DNA from: Gemmatimonadota bacterium
Lineage (GTDB): Bacteria; Gemmatimonadota; Gemmatimonadetes; Longimicrobiales; Longimicrobiaceae
Length of the DNA: 11,857 nucleotides
Assembly (NCBI GenBank): GCA_019348475.1
Contig: JAHWJJ010000083.1
Span: forward strand, 1-11,857
Reading direction: 5' to 3'
Below the pieces are notes generated by a model. That model had not been told where the DNA came from, searched no databases, and saw only the letters and a program-made list of their open reading frames with translations. A program made the translations under genes and the position numbers. Position 1 is the stretch's first letter. Each line of letters opens with the position of its first letter. Shown here in pieces: positions 1 to 6,507 of the stretch.

Positions 1-896
1 ACTGGGTGGAGCAGGGGGTGAAGATCTTCCGCGTCGACAACCCGCACACCAAGCCGGTGCAGTTCTGGGAGTGGATGATCCGCGAGGTGCAGAAGGACCA
101 CCCGCAGGTCATCTTCCTGTCCGAGGCCTTTACGCGGCCCAAAATGATGCGCGCCCTGGCCAAGGCGGGCTTCACCCAGAGCTACACCTACTTCACCTGG
201 CGCAACTTCAAGGGCGAGCTGACGGAGTACTTCACGGAGCTCACGCAGGGGCCCATGAAGGAGTACTTTCGCGGCAACCTGTTCCCCAACACCCCCGACA
301 TCAACCCCGAGTACCTGCAGCGCGGCGGGCGCCCGGCGTTCATGGTGCGGGCGATCCTGGCCACCACGCTCTCGTCCGTGTACGGCATCTACAGCGGCTT
401 CGAGCTGTGCGAGGCCACGCCGCTGGCGCCGGGGAAGGAAGAGTACCTCGACAGCGAAAAGTACCAGATCCGGGCGTGGGACTGGGACCGTCCCGGCAAC
501 ATCCGCCCGCTCATCACGCGGCTGAACGAGGCGCGGCGGCAGAACCCCGCGCTGCACGAGTACGACAACCTGCGCTTCTACCCGTCGGACAATGACAACG
601 TGCTGTTCTACGGCAAGATGACGGAGGACCGCACGTCGATGGTGTTCGTGTGCGTGAACCTGGACCCGTTCGCCGCGCACGACACCATGCTGCACTTTCC
701 CCTTCCCGACATGGGGATCGGATGGCACGACCCGTGGGAGGTGGAGGAGCTGCTCACCGGGCAGCGCTTCTTCTGGCACGGGGGCTCGCAGCACGTGCAC
801 CTGGACCCCCAGGCCCCCGGCCGCGTGTTCCGCGTCCGCGCCTGGCGGAGTTCCGAGCACGGCTTCGACTACTTCATGGAGCCGACGCTGGTGTAG
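1..896 (+). CDS. glgE: Alpha-1,4-glucan:maltose-1-phosphate maltosyltransferase, C-terminal part (5' end outside window)
   Basis: The protein transfers maltosyl units from alpha-maltose-1-phosphate to the non-reducing ends of alpha-1,4-glucans, the last step of the trehalose-to-glucan (GlgE) pathway in the cytoplasm. It belongs to glycoside hydrolase family GH13. The reading frame is open from the window edge (a Trp codon at 3-5), so this is the 3' part of a longer gene of which about 297 codons are visible. Numbering from the Val codon at position 6, the nucleophile motif FRVDNPHTKP has its Asp at residue 11. The acid/base motif FLSEAFTRP has its Glu at residue 40, the same 29-residue spacing as in characterised GlgE. 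NTPDI near residue 98 fits the third catalytic Asp. A C-terminal beta-sandwich domain follows to the TAG stop. Family assignment is strong. The rest of the pathway (treS, pep2, glgB) is not visible. Confidence 0.93.
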   Translation, partial: WVEQGVKIFRVDNPHTKPVQFWEWMIREVQKDHPQVIFLSEAFTRPKMMRALAKAGFTQSYTYFTWRNFKGELTEYFTELTQGPMKEYFRGNLFPNTPDINPEYLQRGGRPAFMVRAILATTLSSVYGIYSGFELCEATPLAPGKEEYLDSEKYQIRAWDWDRPGNIRPLITRLNEARRQNPALHEYDNLRFYPSDNDNVLFYGKMTEDRTSMVFVCVNLDPFAAHDTMLHFPLPDMGIGWHDPWEVEELLTGQRFFWHGGSQHVHLDPQAPGRVFRVRAWRSSEHGFDYFMEPTLV

Positions 897-964
897 TGCG
901 AAAGTGCGAAAGTGCGAAAGTGCGAAAGTGCGTGAGTGCGTGAGTGCGTGAGTGCGTGAGTGGG
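897..964. repeat. Octamer tandem array
   Basis: Starting directly at the glgE stop codon, the sequence is TGCG, then four copies of AAAGTGCG (901-932), three copies of TGAGTGCG (933-956) and a degenerate TGAGTGGG (957-964). The repeat switches from one octamer variant to the other in mid-array. Because 8 is not a multiple of 3, the TGA in the second variant falls in all three plus-strand frames. The array lies outside glgE, so copy-number change would not alter the protein. No spacer structure is present, so it is not CRISPR. Confidence 0.9.
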
Positions 965-1039
965 CGCCGAGCGGTTCAACCTGTAGACGCTCTCAGGGGC
1001 GCCGGGCTTCAACGGCAACGGCGTCGCGCTTCGCGCGGA

Positions 1040-1084
1040 CCCCTCTCCCCCGGCCCCTCTCCCGCAAACCGCGCGGGAGAGGGG
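1040..1084. repeat. REP-like palindrome, possible glgE terminator
   Basis: A perfect 12-bp inverted repeat pairs CCCCTCTCCCGC (1054-1065) with GCGGGAGAGGGG (1073-1084) around a 7-nt loop. The left arm is preceded by a near-duplicate of itself (ACCCCTCTCCCCC, 1040-1052). This resembles the CT-rich palindromic elements scattered between genes in many GC-rich genomes. It lies about 160 bp past the glgE stop and could stop transcription, but it lacks a U-run, so a repeat element is the safer label. Confidence 0.6.
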
Positions 1085-1178
1085 TGACGCGAGCGCAACC
1101 CGCGGCGCCCGCAGCTGTTGCCTCCCGGAATCCACCCCCACAATTTCGTGTGCACCTTTCACGCGAAGGAAAAAAGAC

Positions 1179-1213
1179 AGGACGCGGAGAACTCCCTCCG
1201 TTCTCCGCGTCCT
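1179..1213. repeat. Perfect 14-bp hairpin element in intergenic region
   Basis: AGGACGCGGAGAAC (1179-1192) pairs exactly with GTTCTCCGCGTCCT (1200-1213) around a 7-nt loop. Six A residues at 1170-1175 lie just left of the stem, so on the minus strand the hairpin is followed after 3 nt by six Ts, which looks like an intrinsic terminator. No minus-strand gene lies upstream of it. The sequence to the right (CCTCCGCGTCCCCCGCGTGA, 1224-1243) repeats the CTCCGCGT motif. It may be a dispersed intergenic element. Confidence 0.6.
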
Positions 1214-1410
1214 CACACCCTTCCTCCGCGTCCCCCGCGTGATGCTGTGGGAGTCTTGCACAGAAGACATCATTCGCGCCGGGGGCGGCGCAGAGGCTGT
1301 CAGGAGATCCTGCCGGAGTTTTGTCCACTTACCAGGGGAAGGAGCGCGGGGCGGCGGGGGCTTGGCTCGTTCTCTGCGCATGGCCCGGGTTGGCTTGATC
1401 CCGAGATGAC

Positions 1411-2652
1411 ATGAGCACCACGTCCGAACAGGTCATACAGAACGAGGCGCGGCTGGAGCGCCTGCGCGCCACGGGGCTGCTGGACGCGCCCACCGAAGAG
1501 GCCTTCGACCGGCTGACGCGCCTGGCGAGCCGGCTGCTGAACGCGCCGCTTTCCACCGTGACGCTGGTGGACAGCGACCGCCAGTTCTACATGAGCTGCG
1601 CGGGGGTTCCCGAGCCCCTGGCCACCACCCGCAGCACGCCGCTGGAGTTCTCGTTCTGCAAGCACACGGTTGTCCTGGGGCGGCCGCTGGTGGTGCCCGA
1701 CACGCGCGTGCATCCCGACGTGTCCGACAATCCCGCCATCGAAAAGTTCGGCGTCGTGGCGTACGCAGGCATTCCCCTGCTCACCACCGACGGGCACGCG
1801 CTGGGCACGCTGTGCGTGATGGACTTCAAGGTGCGCCACTGGACCGAAGACGACGTGCGCAACCTGACCGACCTGGCCGCGTCGGTGAGCACCGAGATCG
1901 AGCTGCGGATGGACATCGCCGAGCGCGTGAAGGTGCAGCAGGAGCTGCAGCGCACCGTCCGCCTGCGCGACGAGGTGCTGGCGATCGTCTCGCACGACCT
2001 GCGCAACCCCGTGCACACCATCCAGCTGAGCGCGCAGTTCCTGCTGGATGTGCTGCCGGAGGACGACGGCCCCGGGTCCGTGCGCCGGCAGCTGGGCATC
2101 ATCCGCCGCTCGGCCGGGCGGATGGACCGGATGATCAGCGATCTGCTGGACGCGGCCACCATCGCGGCCGGCCACCTCTCGATGGAGCCGCGCCCCCACC
2201 CGGCCGAGGCGCTGCTTCGCGCGGCCGAGGAAGGGCTGCGCCCCATCGTGGAAGAAAAGGGGATCCGCTTCGCCTGCCGGGACGACGGCGGCGCGGGGAT
2301 GCTGCACGCGGACCCGGACCGCGTGCTGCAGGTGCTGTCCAACCTCACCGGCAACGCGGTGCGCTTCACCCCCGAAGGCGGGCTCATTACGCTGGGGCTG
2401 CGCGGCGAGGACGGAGAGGCCGTCTTTTCCGTCGCGGACACCGGACCCGGCATTCCGCCCGAGCAGCTGCCGCACCTGTTCGAGCAGTTCTGGCAGGCGG
2501 ACCGCGCGGGGCGCAGCGGCACCGGGCTGGGGCTGACCATCGCGCGCGGTATCGTCGCTGCGCACGGCGGGCGCATCTGGGTGGAAAGCACCCCCGGCAG
2601 CGGGGCCACCTTCTCCTTTGCCCTCCCCGCGGCTGGCCGCGGCGCGGAATGA
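1411..2652 (+). CDS. GAF-domain sensor histidine kinase, soluble
   Basis: A 413-residue cytoplasmic histidine kinase that would autophosphorylate and pass the phosphate to a response regulator not present in this window. Residues about 22-165 form a GAF sensory domain (YAGIPL and GTLCVMD motifs near 118-138). HisKA follows, with the phospho-accepting His195 in SHDLRNP. The ATPase domain shows the N box LSNLTGNAVRFTP (309-321), the G1 box ADTGPGIP (342-349), the F-box-like LFEQFW (356-361) and the G2 box SGTGLGL (369-375). There is no transmembrane segment, HAMP or receiver domain, so it probably senses an intracellular or diffusible signal. The start ATG at 1411 gives an N-terminus typical of GAF kinases, though the ribosome-binding site is weak. 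Its stop overlaps the next gene (ATGA). The signal is unknown; the kinase assignment is very secure. Confidence 0.93.
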   Translation: MSTTSEQVIQNEARLERLRATGLLDAPTEEAFDRLTRLASRLLNAPLSTVTLVDSDRQFYMSCAGVPEPLATTRSTPLEFSFCKHTVVLGRPLVVPDTRVHPDVSDNPAIEKFGVVAYAGIPLLTTDGHALGTLCVMDFKVRHWTEDDVRNLTDLAASVSTEIELRMDIAERVKVQQELQRTVRLRDEVLAIVSHDLRNPVHTIQLSAQFLLDVLPEDDGPGSVRRQLGIIRRSAGRMDRMISDLLDAATIAAGHLSMEPRPHPAEALLRAAEEGLRPIVEEKGIRFACRDDGGAGMLHADPDRVLQVLSNLTGNAVRFTPEGGLITLGLRGEDGEAVFSVADTGPGIPPEQLPHLFEQFWQADRAGRSGTGLGLTIARGIVAAHGGRIWVESTPGSGATFSFALPAAGRGAE

Positions 2653-3545
2653 TGCGGTGCGCCGGCGCGCGCGGATGGCGGCGCGCGGCGCTGCTCGCGG
2701 TGCTGGCGCTGGCGGCCGGCGCGTGCTCGCCGCGGCGGGTGGCGGAGGGGCTGCTGCTGGGAAGCCACTTCGTCCGCACGCCCGACCTGCCGTACGGGGA
2801 CGACGCGCAGCAGCGGCTGGACGTGTACCGCCCCCGCGCCGCGCGAGGGGCACCCGTGGTGGTGTTCCTGTACGGCGGCCGCTGGCAATCCGGCAGCAAG
2901 GACGACTACCGGCTGCTGGGCGATGCGCTCACCCGCCGCGGGATGGTGGCGGTGATCCCGGAGTACCGGCTGTACCCGCGGGTGCGCTTTCCCGCCTGGG
3001 TGCAGGACGCGGCCCTCGCGGTGCGCTGGGCGCGTGAGAACGCCGCCCGCTACGGCGGCGATCCGGCGAACGTGGTGGTGGTGGGACACTCCGCGGGCGC
3101 CCACACGGCGGCGCTGCTGGCGCTGGACGAGCGGTGGCTGCGCGAGGCGGGCGTGCCGGCGGCCGGTGTGCGGGGCTTCGTCGCGCTGGCGGGGCCGGTG
3201 GACACCGCGTGGACCGATCCCGATGTGCAGGCGCTGATGGGCCCGCGCGAGGGATGGCCGGCCACGTATCCCACGACGCACGTGGACGGTACGGAGCCGC
3301 CGCTTCTGCTGCTGCACGGCGCGGACGATCGCACGGTCTCGCCCGGAAGCTCGCTGCGGCTGGCGGCGCGGGTGCGGGAGCGCGGCGGTTGCGCCCGGGC
3401 CGTGGTCTACCGCGGCGTGGGGCACGTGGAGATCATGGTGGCGGCGGCGGTCCCCCGCCTTGCCAGCGCGCCGGTGCTGGCAGACATCGCCGCCTTCGTA
3501 CGCGACCCGCGCGGCACCACGTGCCCCGCCGTCCCGGCGCCGTGA
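2649..3545 (+). CDS. Alpha/beta hydrolase (carboxylesterase-like), probable lipoprotein
   Basis: A 298-residue esterase/lipase-type hydrolase that probably cleaves a carboxylic ester outside the cytoplasmic membrane; its substrate is unknown. The N-terminus has basic residues, a hydrophobic stretch (13-25) and AAGAC ending at Cys26, a plausible but imperfect lipobox. An oxyanion motif YGGRW (75-79) stands where related esterases have HGGxW. The nucleophile is Ser148 in GHSAG, the acid probably Asp227 in GADDRTV, and the base His259 in GVGHVE. EYRLYP (105-110) and AVRWARENAARYGGDP (124-139) are typical of the BD-FAE/carboxylesterase branch. The ATG at 2649 overlaps the kinase stop by 4 bp; a second ATG follows at 2652. 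Coupling to the kinase implies co-expression, but a functional link is inference. Confidence 0.88.
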   Translation: MMRCAGARGWRRAALLAVLALAAGACSPRRVAEGLLLGSHFVRTPDLPYGDDAQQRLDVYRPRAARGAPVVVFLYGGRWQSGSKDDYRLLGDALTRRGMVAVIPEYRLYPRVRFPAWVQDAALAVRWARENAARYGGDPANVVVVGHSAGAHTAALLALDERWLREAGVPAAGVRGFVALAGPVDTAWTDPDVQALMGPREGWPATYPTTHVDGTEPPLLLLHGADDRTVSPGSSLRLAARVRERGGCARAVVYRGVGHVEIMVAAAVPRLASAPVLADIAAFVRDPRGTTCPAVPAP

Positions 3546-3616
3546 CGATGTCCATGCGCGCTTAGCCGCAGCCGGAGTGATCGCTGGATCTGACGGAGCG
3601 GGGAGGCTGCCTCGTT

Positions 3617-4153
3617 CTAATCGATCCTCATGTCGCGGACGAACTCGTCGTCGAGCGAAAACACCGCCACGCCTGCCGACTCCAGCACCACCCCGCGCAC
3701 CGTCAGTTCGATCCGCTCGCGCGTCCATGTCCCGGGAGCCGCGGCGCCGGGGAGCGGCTGCTGCACGGCGATCCACCGGGCGAGGTCGGCGAGCGTCCGC
3801 GGCCCCTCACGCAGAAAGCCGCTCCACGGCACCTCGGCCGGCCAGGCGGGATCGGCGGCCGAGGTGCGGAGGCGCATCCACAGCTCCGGCCAGCGCCGCC
3901 GGTTGGTCAGGTCGCGCAGCGGGGTCGCCGGGGCCAGCGCCCCCGTGTGGCCGGCGTTCGCGCGCATGCCGCGTCGCAGCTGGTAGAAGATGCGCTGGGT
4001 GAGGCAGCCGCCGGCGGGTTCCGTGGGCACGCGCGCGAAAACGTAGTCCACCACCATGCGCGGCGTCGCCAGCCGGGCGGCCTCCTCGTCCGGAATCGGC
4101 AGATCGAACGCCTCCTCGAACGCCATCACCAGTTCGACGCTGTCCAGCCCCAT
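3617..4153 (-). CDS. Acyl-carrier-protein-like protein with permuted domain order
   Basis: A 178-residue protein whose ends both look like parts of an acyl carrier protein. Residues 2-40 begin [15 protein letters not shown] and continue through IPDEEAARL to VVDYV, matching ACP helices II-III. Ser5 in the DS motif is the candidate 4'-phosphopantetheine site. It is followed directly by VELVM, without the usual three residues (LDT in E. coli), so modification is uncertain. Residues about 142-178 ([13 protein letters not shown], then [11 protein letters not shown]) match ACP helix I and the loop that normally precedes the DSL motif. The middle (about 45-135) is an unidentified segment rich in Arg, Trp and Leu. 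The start cannot move upstream: an in-frame TGA lies three codons before it. It sits 16 nt after the DUF1841-like gene, with GGGGTGAG as a likely ribosome-binding site. A carrier-protein role is inferred. Confidence 0.78.
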   Translation of the reverse strand: MGLDSVELVMAFEEAFDLPIPDEEAARLATPRMVVDYVFARVPTEPAGGCLTQRIFYQLRRGMRANAGHTGALAPATPLRDLTNRRRWPELWMRLRTSAADPAWPAEVPWSGFLREGPRTLADLARWIAVQQPLPGAAAPGTWTRERIELTVRGVVLESAGVAVFSLDDEFVRDMRID

Positions 4154-4169
4154 CCGTACTCACCCCGTC

Positions 4170-4562
4170 TCAGTCGTCGGGACCCGGGCCGTAATCGGCC
4201 AGCCAGCGCTCCATCGTCAGCCCGCGGATCTCGGCGTAGTAGGCTTCGCGGCTCAGCGGCACGTTGGTCTGCTTCGCCCGGAACATGTGGTCCGCCAGCA
4301 CCGCGCCCACGGCGTGGATGGCGTCGTGGCGGCTCATCCCTTCTCCCATCAGCCGGTCGACGGCGTCGCGCGCGGGCGTCTGCTCGCCAAGCGCCACCTG
4401 GTTCTCCACCATCACGTGCACGGCGGCGTGCATCCCCGGGTTCGGGAGCGGGATGCGCTCGCGGCGGTGATACCGCTCCACGATCGCCATCAAGTGTCCC
4501 TCGTCCTGCGCCAGCCACCGCTGCGGGTCCGGCGCCCGGTCGGGATCGTACTTCGTCAGCAA
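4170..4562 (-). CDS. DUF1841-like protein
   Basis: A predicted soluble protein of 130 residues and unknown function. It begins LTKYDPDRAPDPQRWL and carries the conserved pattern seen in DUF1841 proteins: LMAIVERYHRR, a HAAVHVMVENQ segment with two His, an acidic VDRLMGEGMSRHDAIHAVG segment, and VLADHMF. The His/Glu-rich helices suggest an all-alpha protein, possibly metal-binding, but no activity is known to me. The TTG at 4562-4560 was chosen as start because AGAGGAG lies just upstream and similarity begins there. An in-frame GTG at 4667 would add 35 low-complexity residues and is less likely. The gene precedes the ACP-like gene by 16 nt and they are probably co-transcribed. The family name is from memory of the sequence pattern. 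Confidence 0.75.
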   Translation of the reverse strand: MLTKYDPDRAPDPQRWLAQDEGHLMAIVERYHRRERIPLPNPGMHAAVHVMVENQVALGEQTPARDAVDRLMGEGMSRHDAIHAVGAVLADHMFRAKQTNVPLSREAYYAEIRGLTMERWLADYGPGPDD

Positions 4563-4771
4563 CGCGCTCTCTCCTCTCCGAGTGGTTCGTGCGGCGTCAC
4601 CGCGTGGAAGCCGGCGCCGCGGGAGTCCCAAAGGGAACGATTCTGCCCCGGCCGCGCGCCCGTGCACACCGCGGCGCGGGAGCCGATCCTCCGCGCAAGA
4701 GCCTGGATCCGGGCTCAGCGGGGGCTCCGATCATGCGCATCTCGCCGCTGGCTCAAAAGGGCCGCGCGCGC

Positions 4772-4801
4772 TTGTGGGGACGGGTCCGCGTCCGGTATCT
4801 T
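4772..4801 (+). promoter_or_regulatory. Weak candidate promoter for the STAS-like gene
   Basis: TTGTGG (4772-4777) and TATCTT (4796-4801) are separated by 18 nt, about 58 nt before the ATG at 4860. The matches to the sigma-70 consensus are only partial (3/6 and 4/6). They lie in the 297-bp region between divergent genes, where promoters are expected on both strands. Nothing else recognisable is seen in 4563-4859. Confidence 0.25.
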
Positions 4802-4859
4802 CCCGACCGTCTTCCGCACCCCGGAAACCTCGACGCACCCCCGCTTCGCGATTCCGCCC

Positions 4860-5228
4860 ATGGACGCGCCCATTCAAAAGATCCATCGCAACGGCCGTGA
4901 GATCGTGCTCCTGGACCTCACCAACGTCACCAATCCCGCGGAGGGCGTCGAGAAGATCGCGCGCGCCAGGGCCTGGTTCGCGGAGCAGACGCCGGACCAG
5001 AGCCTGCGCGTGTGCACCGACGCCACCGGCAGCCGCTACGACGCGCGCATCCTGGACGCGCTCAAGGACCTGGCCGCCCACAACACCCCCTACGTGGGCG
5101 TGGCGGCCGTGGTGGTGCCCACGGCCGTGCACCGCGTGGCGCTGAACGTGGCCAGCCTTTTCAGCAAGCGGAAGTTCACCGCCTTTTCCACCCGCGAGCC
5201 CGCGCTGGACTGGCTGGCGCAGCAGTAG
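4860..5228 (+). CDS. STAS/SpoIIAA-like small protein
   Basis: A 122-residue soluble protein. Beta strand segments (GREIVLLDLTNV at 12-23, SLRVCTDAT, VGVAAVVVP) alternate with helices (EGVEKIARARAWFAEQ, RILDALKDLAAHN). It ends FTAFSTREPALDWLAQQ, the closing helix pattern of SpoIIAA-like/STAS proteins, where 'f.t.eeAl.WL' is common. Such domains usually act in protein-protein regulation or bind small ligands; here partner and role are unknown. The ATG at 4860 was chosen because similarity to the fold begins immediately after it. Upstream codons in frame translate to low-complexity sequence from the intergenic region. No strong ribosome-binding site is visible. The gene stands alone, followed by a GC-rich hairpin. 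Confidence 0.7.
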   Translation: MDAPIQKIHRNGREIVLLDLTNVTNPAEGVEKIARARAWFAEQTPDQSLRVCTDATGSRYDARILDALKDLAAHNTPYVGVAAVVVPTAVHRVALNVASLFSKRKFTAFSTREPALDWLAQQ

Positions 5229-5266
5229 CCGTTCCACGCCGGCGCGCCACGGAGCGGACCCCGCGG

Positions 5267-5286
5267 GCGCCGGCAACGGCCGGCGC
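5267..5286. terminator. GC-rich hairpin after the STAS-like gene
   Basis: GCGCCGGC (5267-5274) pairs exactly with GCCGGCGC (5279-5286) around the loop AACG, 38 nt past the stop codon at 5228. There is no U-run, so a terminator role is tentative. Confidence 0.4.
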
Positions 5287-5365
5287 GGGCGTGGCATCGG
5301 AAGCCCGCGGCCGGCGACTTGCTGCTCCACGAGCGTCCCGTCCACTCACACGATCCGATCAGCCC

Positions 5366-5902
5366 ATGCGAAAGCTCCGCGTCCTGCTTCCCCTGCTGCT
5401 GCTGGCCCTCGCCGCCGCGCCCGCGCCCGCGCAGCAGCCGCCGCCGGGGTTTCGCGGCGAGTTCCTGCGGCAGTTCGGCAACTCGATGTACAAGTTCATC
5501 GAGCTTGCCGAAGCCATCCCCGAGGACCGCTATGCCTGGAGCCCCGGCGAAGGGGTGATGCCGGTCGCGCGGGTGTACGCCCACGTGGCGCGGTACAACT
5601 ACTACTATCCCGCCACCTCGCTGGGCGTGCCCGCGCCGGGCGGCGAGGACGCGGAGAGCCTGGAGCAGACTATCACCGCCAAGGCGGACGTGGTCGACTT
5701 TCTGCGCCGCTCACGCGAGCACGTGCGCCAGACGCTGGCCGGGATGACGGACGAGCAGCTTGCCGCGCCCACCCGCCTGTACGGCCGCGACGTCCCGCAA
5801 TGGGCGGTGCTGCTGCAGCTGCTGGCGCACATGAACGAGCACCTGGGCCAGTCCATCGCCTACGCCCGGATGAACGGCGTGGTCCCACCCTGGTCGCAGT
5901 AG
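5366..5902 (+). CDS. Exported DinB-family protein
   Basis: A 178-residue DinB/YfiT-superfamily four-helix-bundle protein. Its first 22 residues are a clear signal peptide (basic MRKLR, a Leu/Ala core, then APAPA before QQ), so the mature protein is periplasmic or extracytoplasmic. The metal-binding His triad of the family is visible as His73 (VYAHVARYN), His155 and His159 (HMNEHLGQ). The central GMTDEQL (126-132) is the usual DinB linker. Family members bind divalent metal and some are thiol-dependent transferases; a specific reaction cannot be assigned here. The ATG at 5366 starts the signal peptide. It is convergent with the cytoplasmic DinB gene at 6507-6028, with a strong hairpin between them. 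Confidence 0.88.
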   Translation: MRKLRVLLPLLLLALAAAPAPAQQPPPGFRGEFLRQFGNSMYKFIELAEAIPEDRYAWSPGEGVMPVARVYAHVARYNYYYPATSLGVPAPGGEDAESLEQTITAKADVVDFLRRSREHVRQTLAGMTDEQLAAPTRLYGRDVPQWAVLLQLLAHMNEHLGQSIAYARMNGVVPPWSQ

Positions 5903-5925
5903 CGGGAGCGATTCGCGGACGAGAC

Positions 5926-5959
5926 GACGGCCCCTGGGCAGGTTGCCCCGGGGGCCGTC
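5926..5959. terminator. Bidirectional terminator-like hairpin between convergent DinB genes
   Basis: GACGGCCCC (5926-5934) pairs with GGGGCCGTC (5951-5959). A small bulge (T opposite CG) leads to an inner stem GGGCA (5936-5940)/TGCCC (5944-5948) with loop GGT. It stands 24 nt after one stop and 69 nt from the other. No U-run follows on either strand, but the stability and the placement between convergent genes favour a shared terminator. Confidence 0.6.
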
Positions 5960-6027
5960 CGTCGTATGGCGGAGAAGGAGGAACCGCGGATGTCCGTGGG
6001 CGAGTAGCTACACGGGCGGACGGGCGC

Positions 6028-6507
6028 TCAGCGCACGCCCCACTCCCACAGGCCATAGGCGATCTTGCGATCCAGCGGGTGGCCGGCCTGCTTGAGCGTG
6101 AGGGCGATCTGGCCGCGGTGGTGGGACTCGTGCGAGACCAGGTATCCCAGGAACGCCGCCGCGTGCGGCTTGAAGCCCTTGATGCGCCCGCCGCCTTCCG
6201 CCCCGCGCCGCAGCAGCTCCTCCACCGCACGCCCGGATGCCTCCAGCGCGGCGCGCAGCGCGTCTGCATCCGCCGCGCGGTCCTTTTCGATCTTCTCCAG
6301 CCCGGCCAGCAGCTCCGGCGCGGCCTGCTTCAGCCACATCAGCCGCACGTTGTGCACGTGCGCGAACTGCTCGCCCACGGTGCGCCCCTTCGATGCGGAG
6401 ACCGCGGCCAGCGCCTCCGCCGGCACCGAGTCCAGCAGGTAGCGGTTGATGCGGTCGTGGATGCGCCAGGTCTCCACCACCTGCTCGGCCAGCGCGGCGT
6501 CGCTCAC
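6028..6507 (-). CDS. DinB-family protein (cytoplasmic)
   Basis: A 159-residue DinB-superfamily helix-bundle protein without a signal peptide. The likely metal-ligand His residues are His50 (EQFAHVHNVR), His126 and His130 (SHESHHRGQ), the last motif being the hallmark of the DinB_2 type. PLDRKIAYGLWEWG closes the protein. The GTG start at 6507 overlaps the preceding gene's TGA (GTGA), with GGGAG at a good distance upstream, so translation is probably coupled. It is the last gene of the operon that starts with the nhaC-type gene. The reaction is unknown; members of this family are often metal-dependent thiol transferases or DNA-damage-inducible proteins of unclear activity. It is only distantly like the exported DinB protein encoded at 5366-5902. 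Confidence 0.88.
   Translation of the reverse strand: MSDAALAEQVVETWRIHDRINRYLLDSVPAEALAAVSASKGRTVGEQFAHVHNVRLMWLKQAAPELLAGLEKIEKDRAADADALRAALEASGRAVEELLRRGAEGGGRIKGFKPHAAAFLGYLVSHESHHRGQIALTLKQAGHPLDRKIAYGLWEWGVR

Larger units (their letters stand above)
897..1410. other. Intergenic region without a gene
   Basis: These 514 bp separate glgE from the histidine kinase gene. They hold the octamer array, the REP-like palindrome and the 14-bp hairpin listed separately. Open frames exist on both strands but have repeat-driven, low-complexity translations and overlap the repeats, so none is supported. No clear sigma-70 promoter for the downstream kinase gene could be picked out. An isolated TTGCAC at 1256-1261 has no convincing -10 partner. 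Confidence 0.7.

Noticed and set aside
897..964. Possible CRISPR array
   Set aside because: Units are 8 bp, directly adjoining, without spacers, and no cas gene is near.
1256..1290. Promoter for the histidine kinase gene based on TTGCAC
   Set aside because: No AT-rich -10 element lies at a suitable distance; the match is isolated.
869..1381. Minus-strand open frame across the intergenic repeats
   Set aside because: Its translation includes an artefactual THALSH-type repeat produced by the octamer array, and it overlaps the glgE 3' end.
1300..3776. Very long minus-strand open frames (over 500 and 700 codons) opposite the kinase and hydrolase genes
   Set aside because: They are antisense to two well-supported genes, have Arg/Ala/Pro-rich translations without domains, and are expected where third codon positions are nearly all G or C.
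4563..4667. N-terminal extension of the DUF1841-like gene to a GTG at 4667
   Set aside because: The added 35 residues are Arg/Gly-rich and unlike the family, and a good ribosome-binding site precedes the TTG at 4562.
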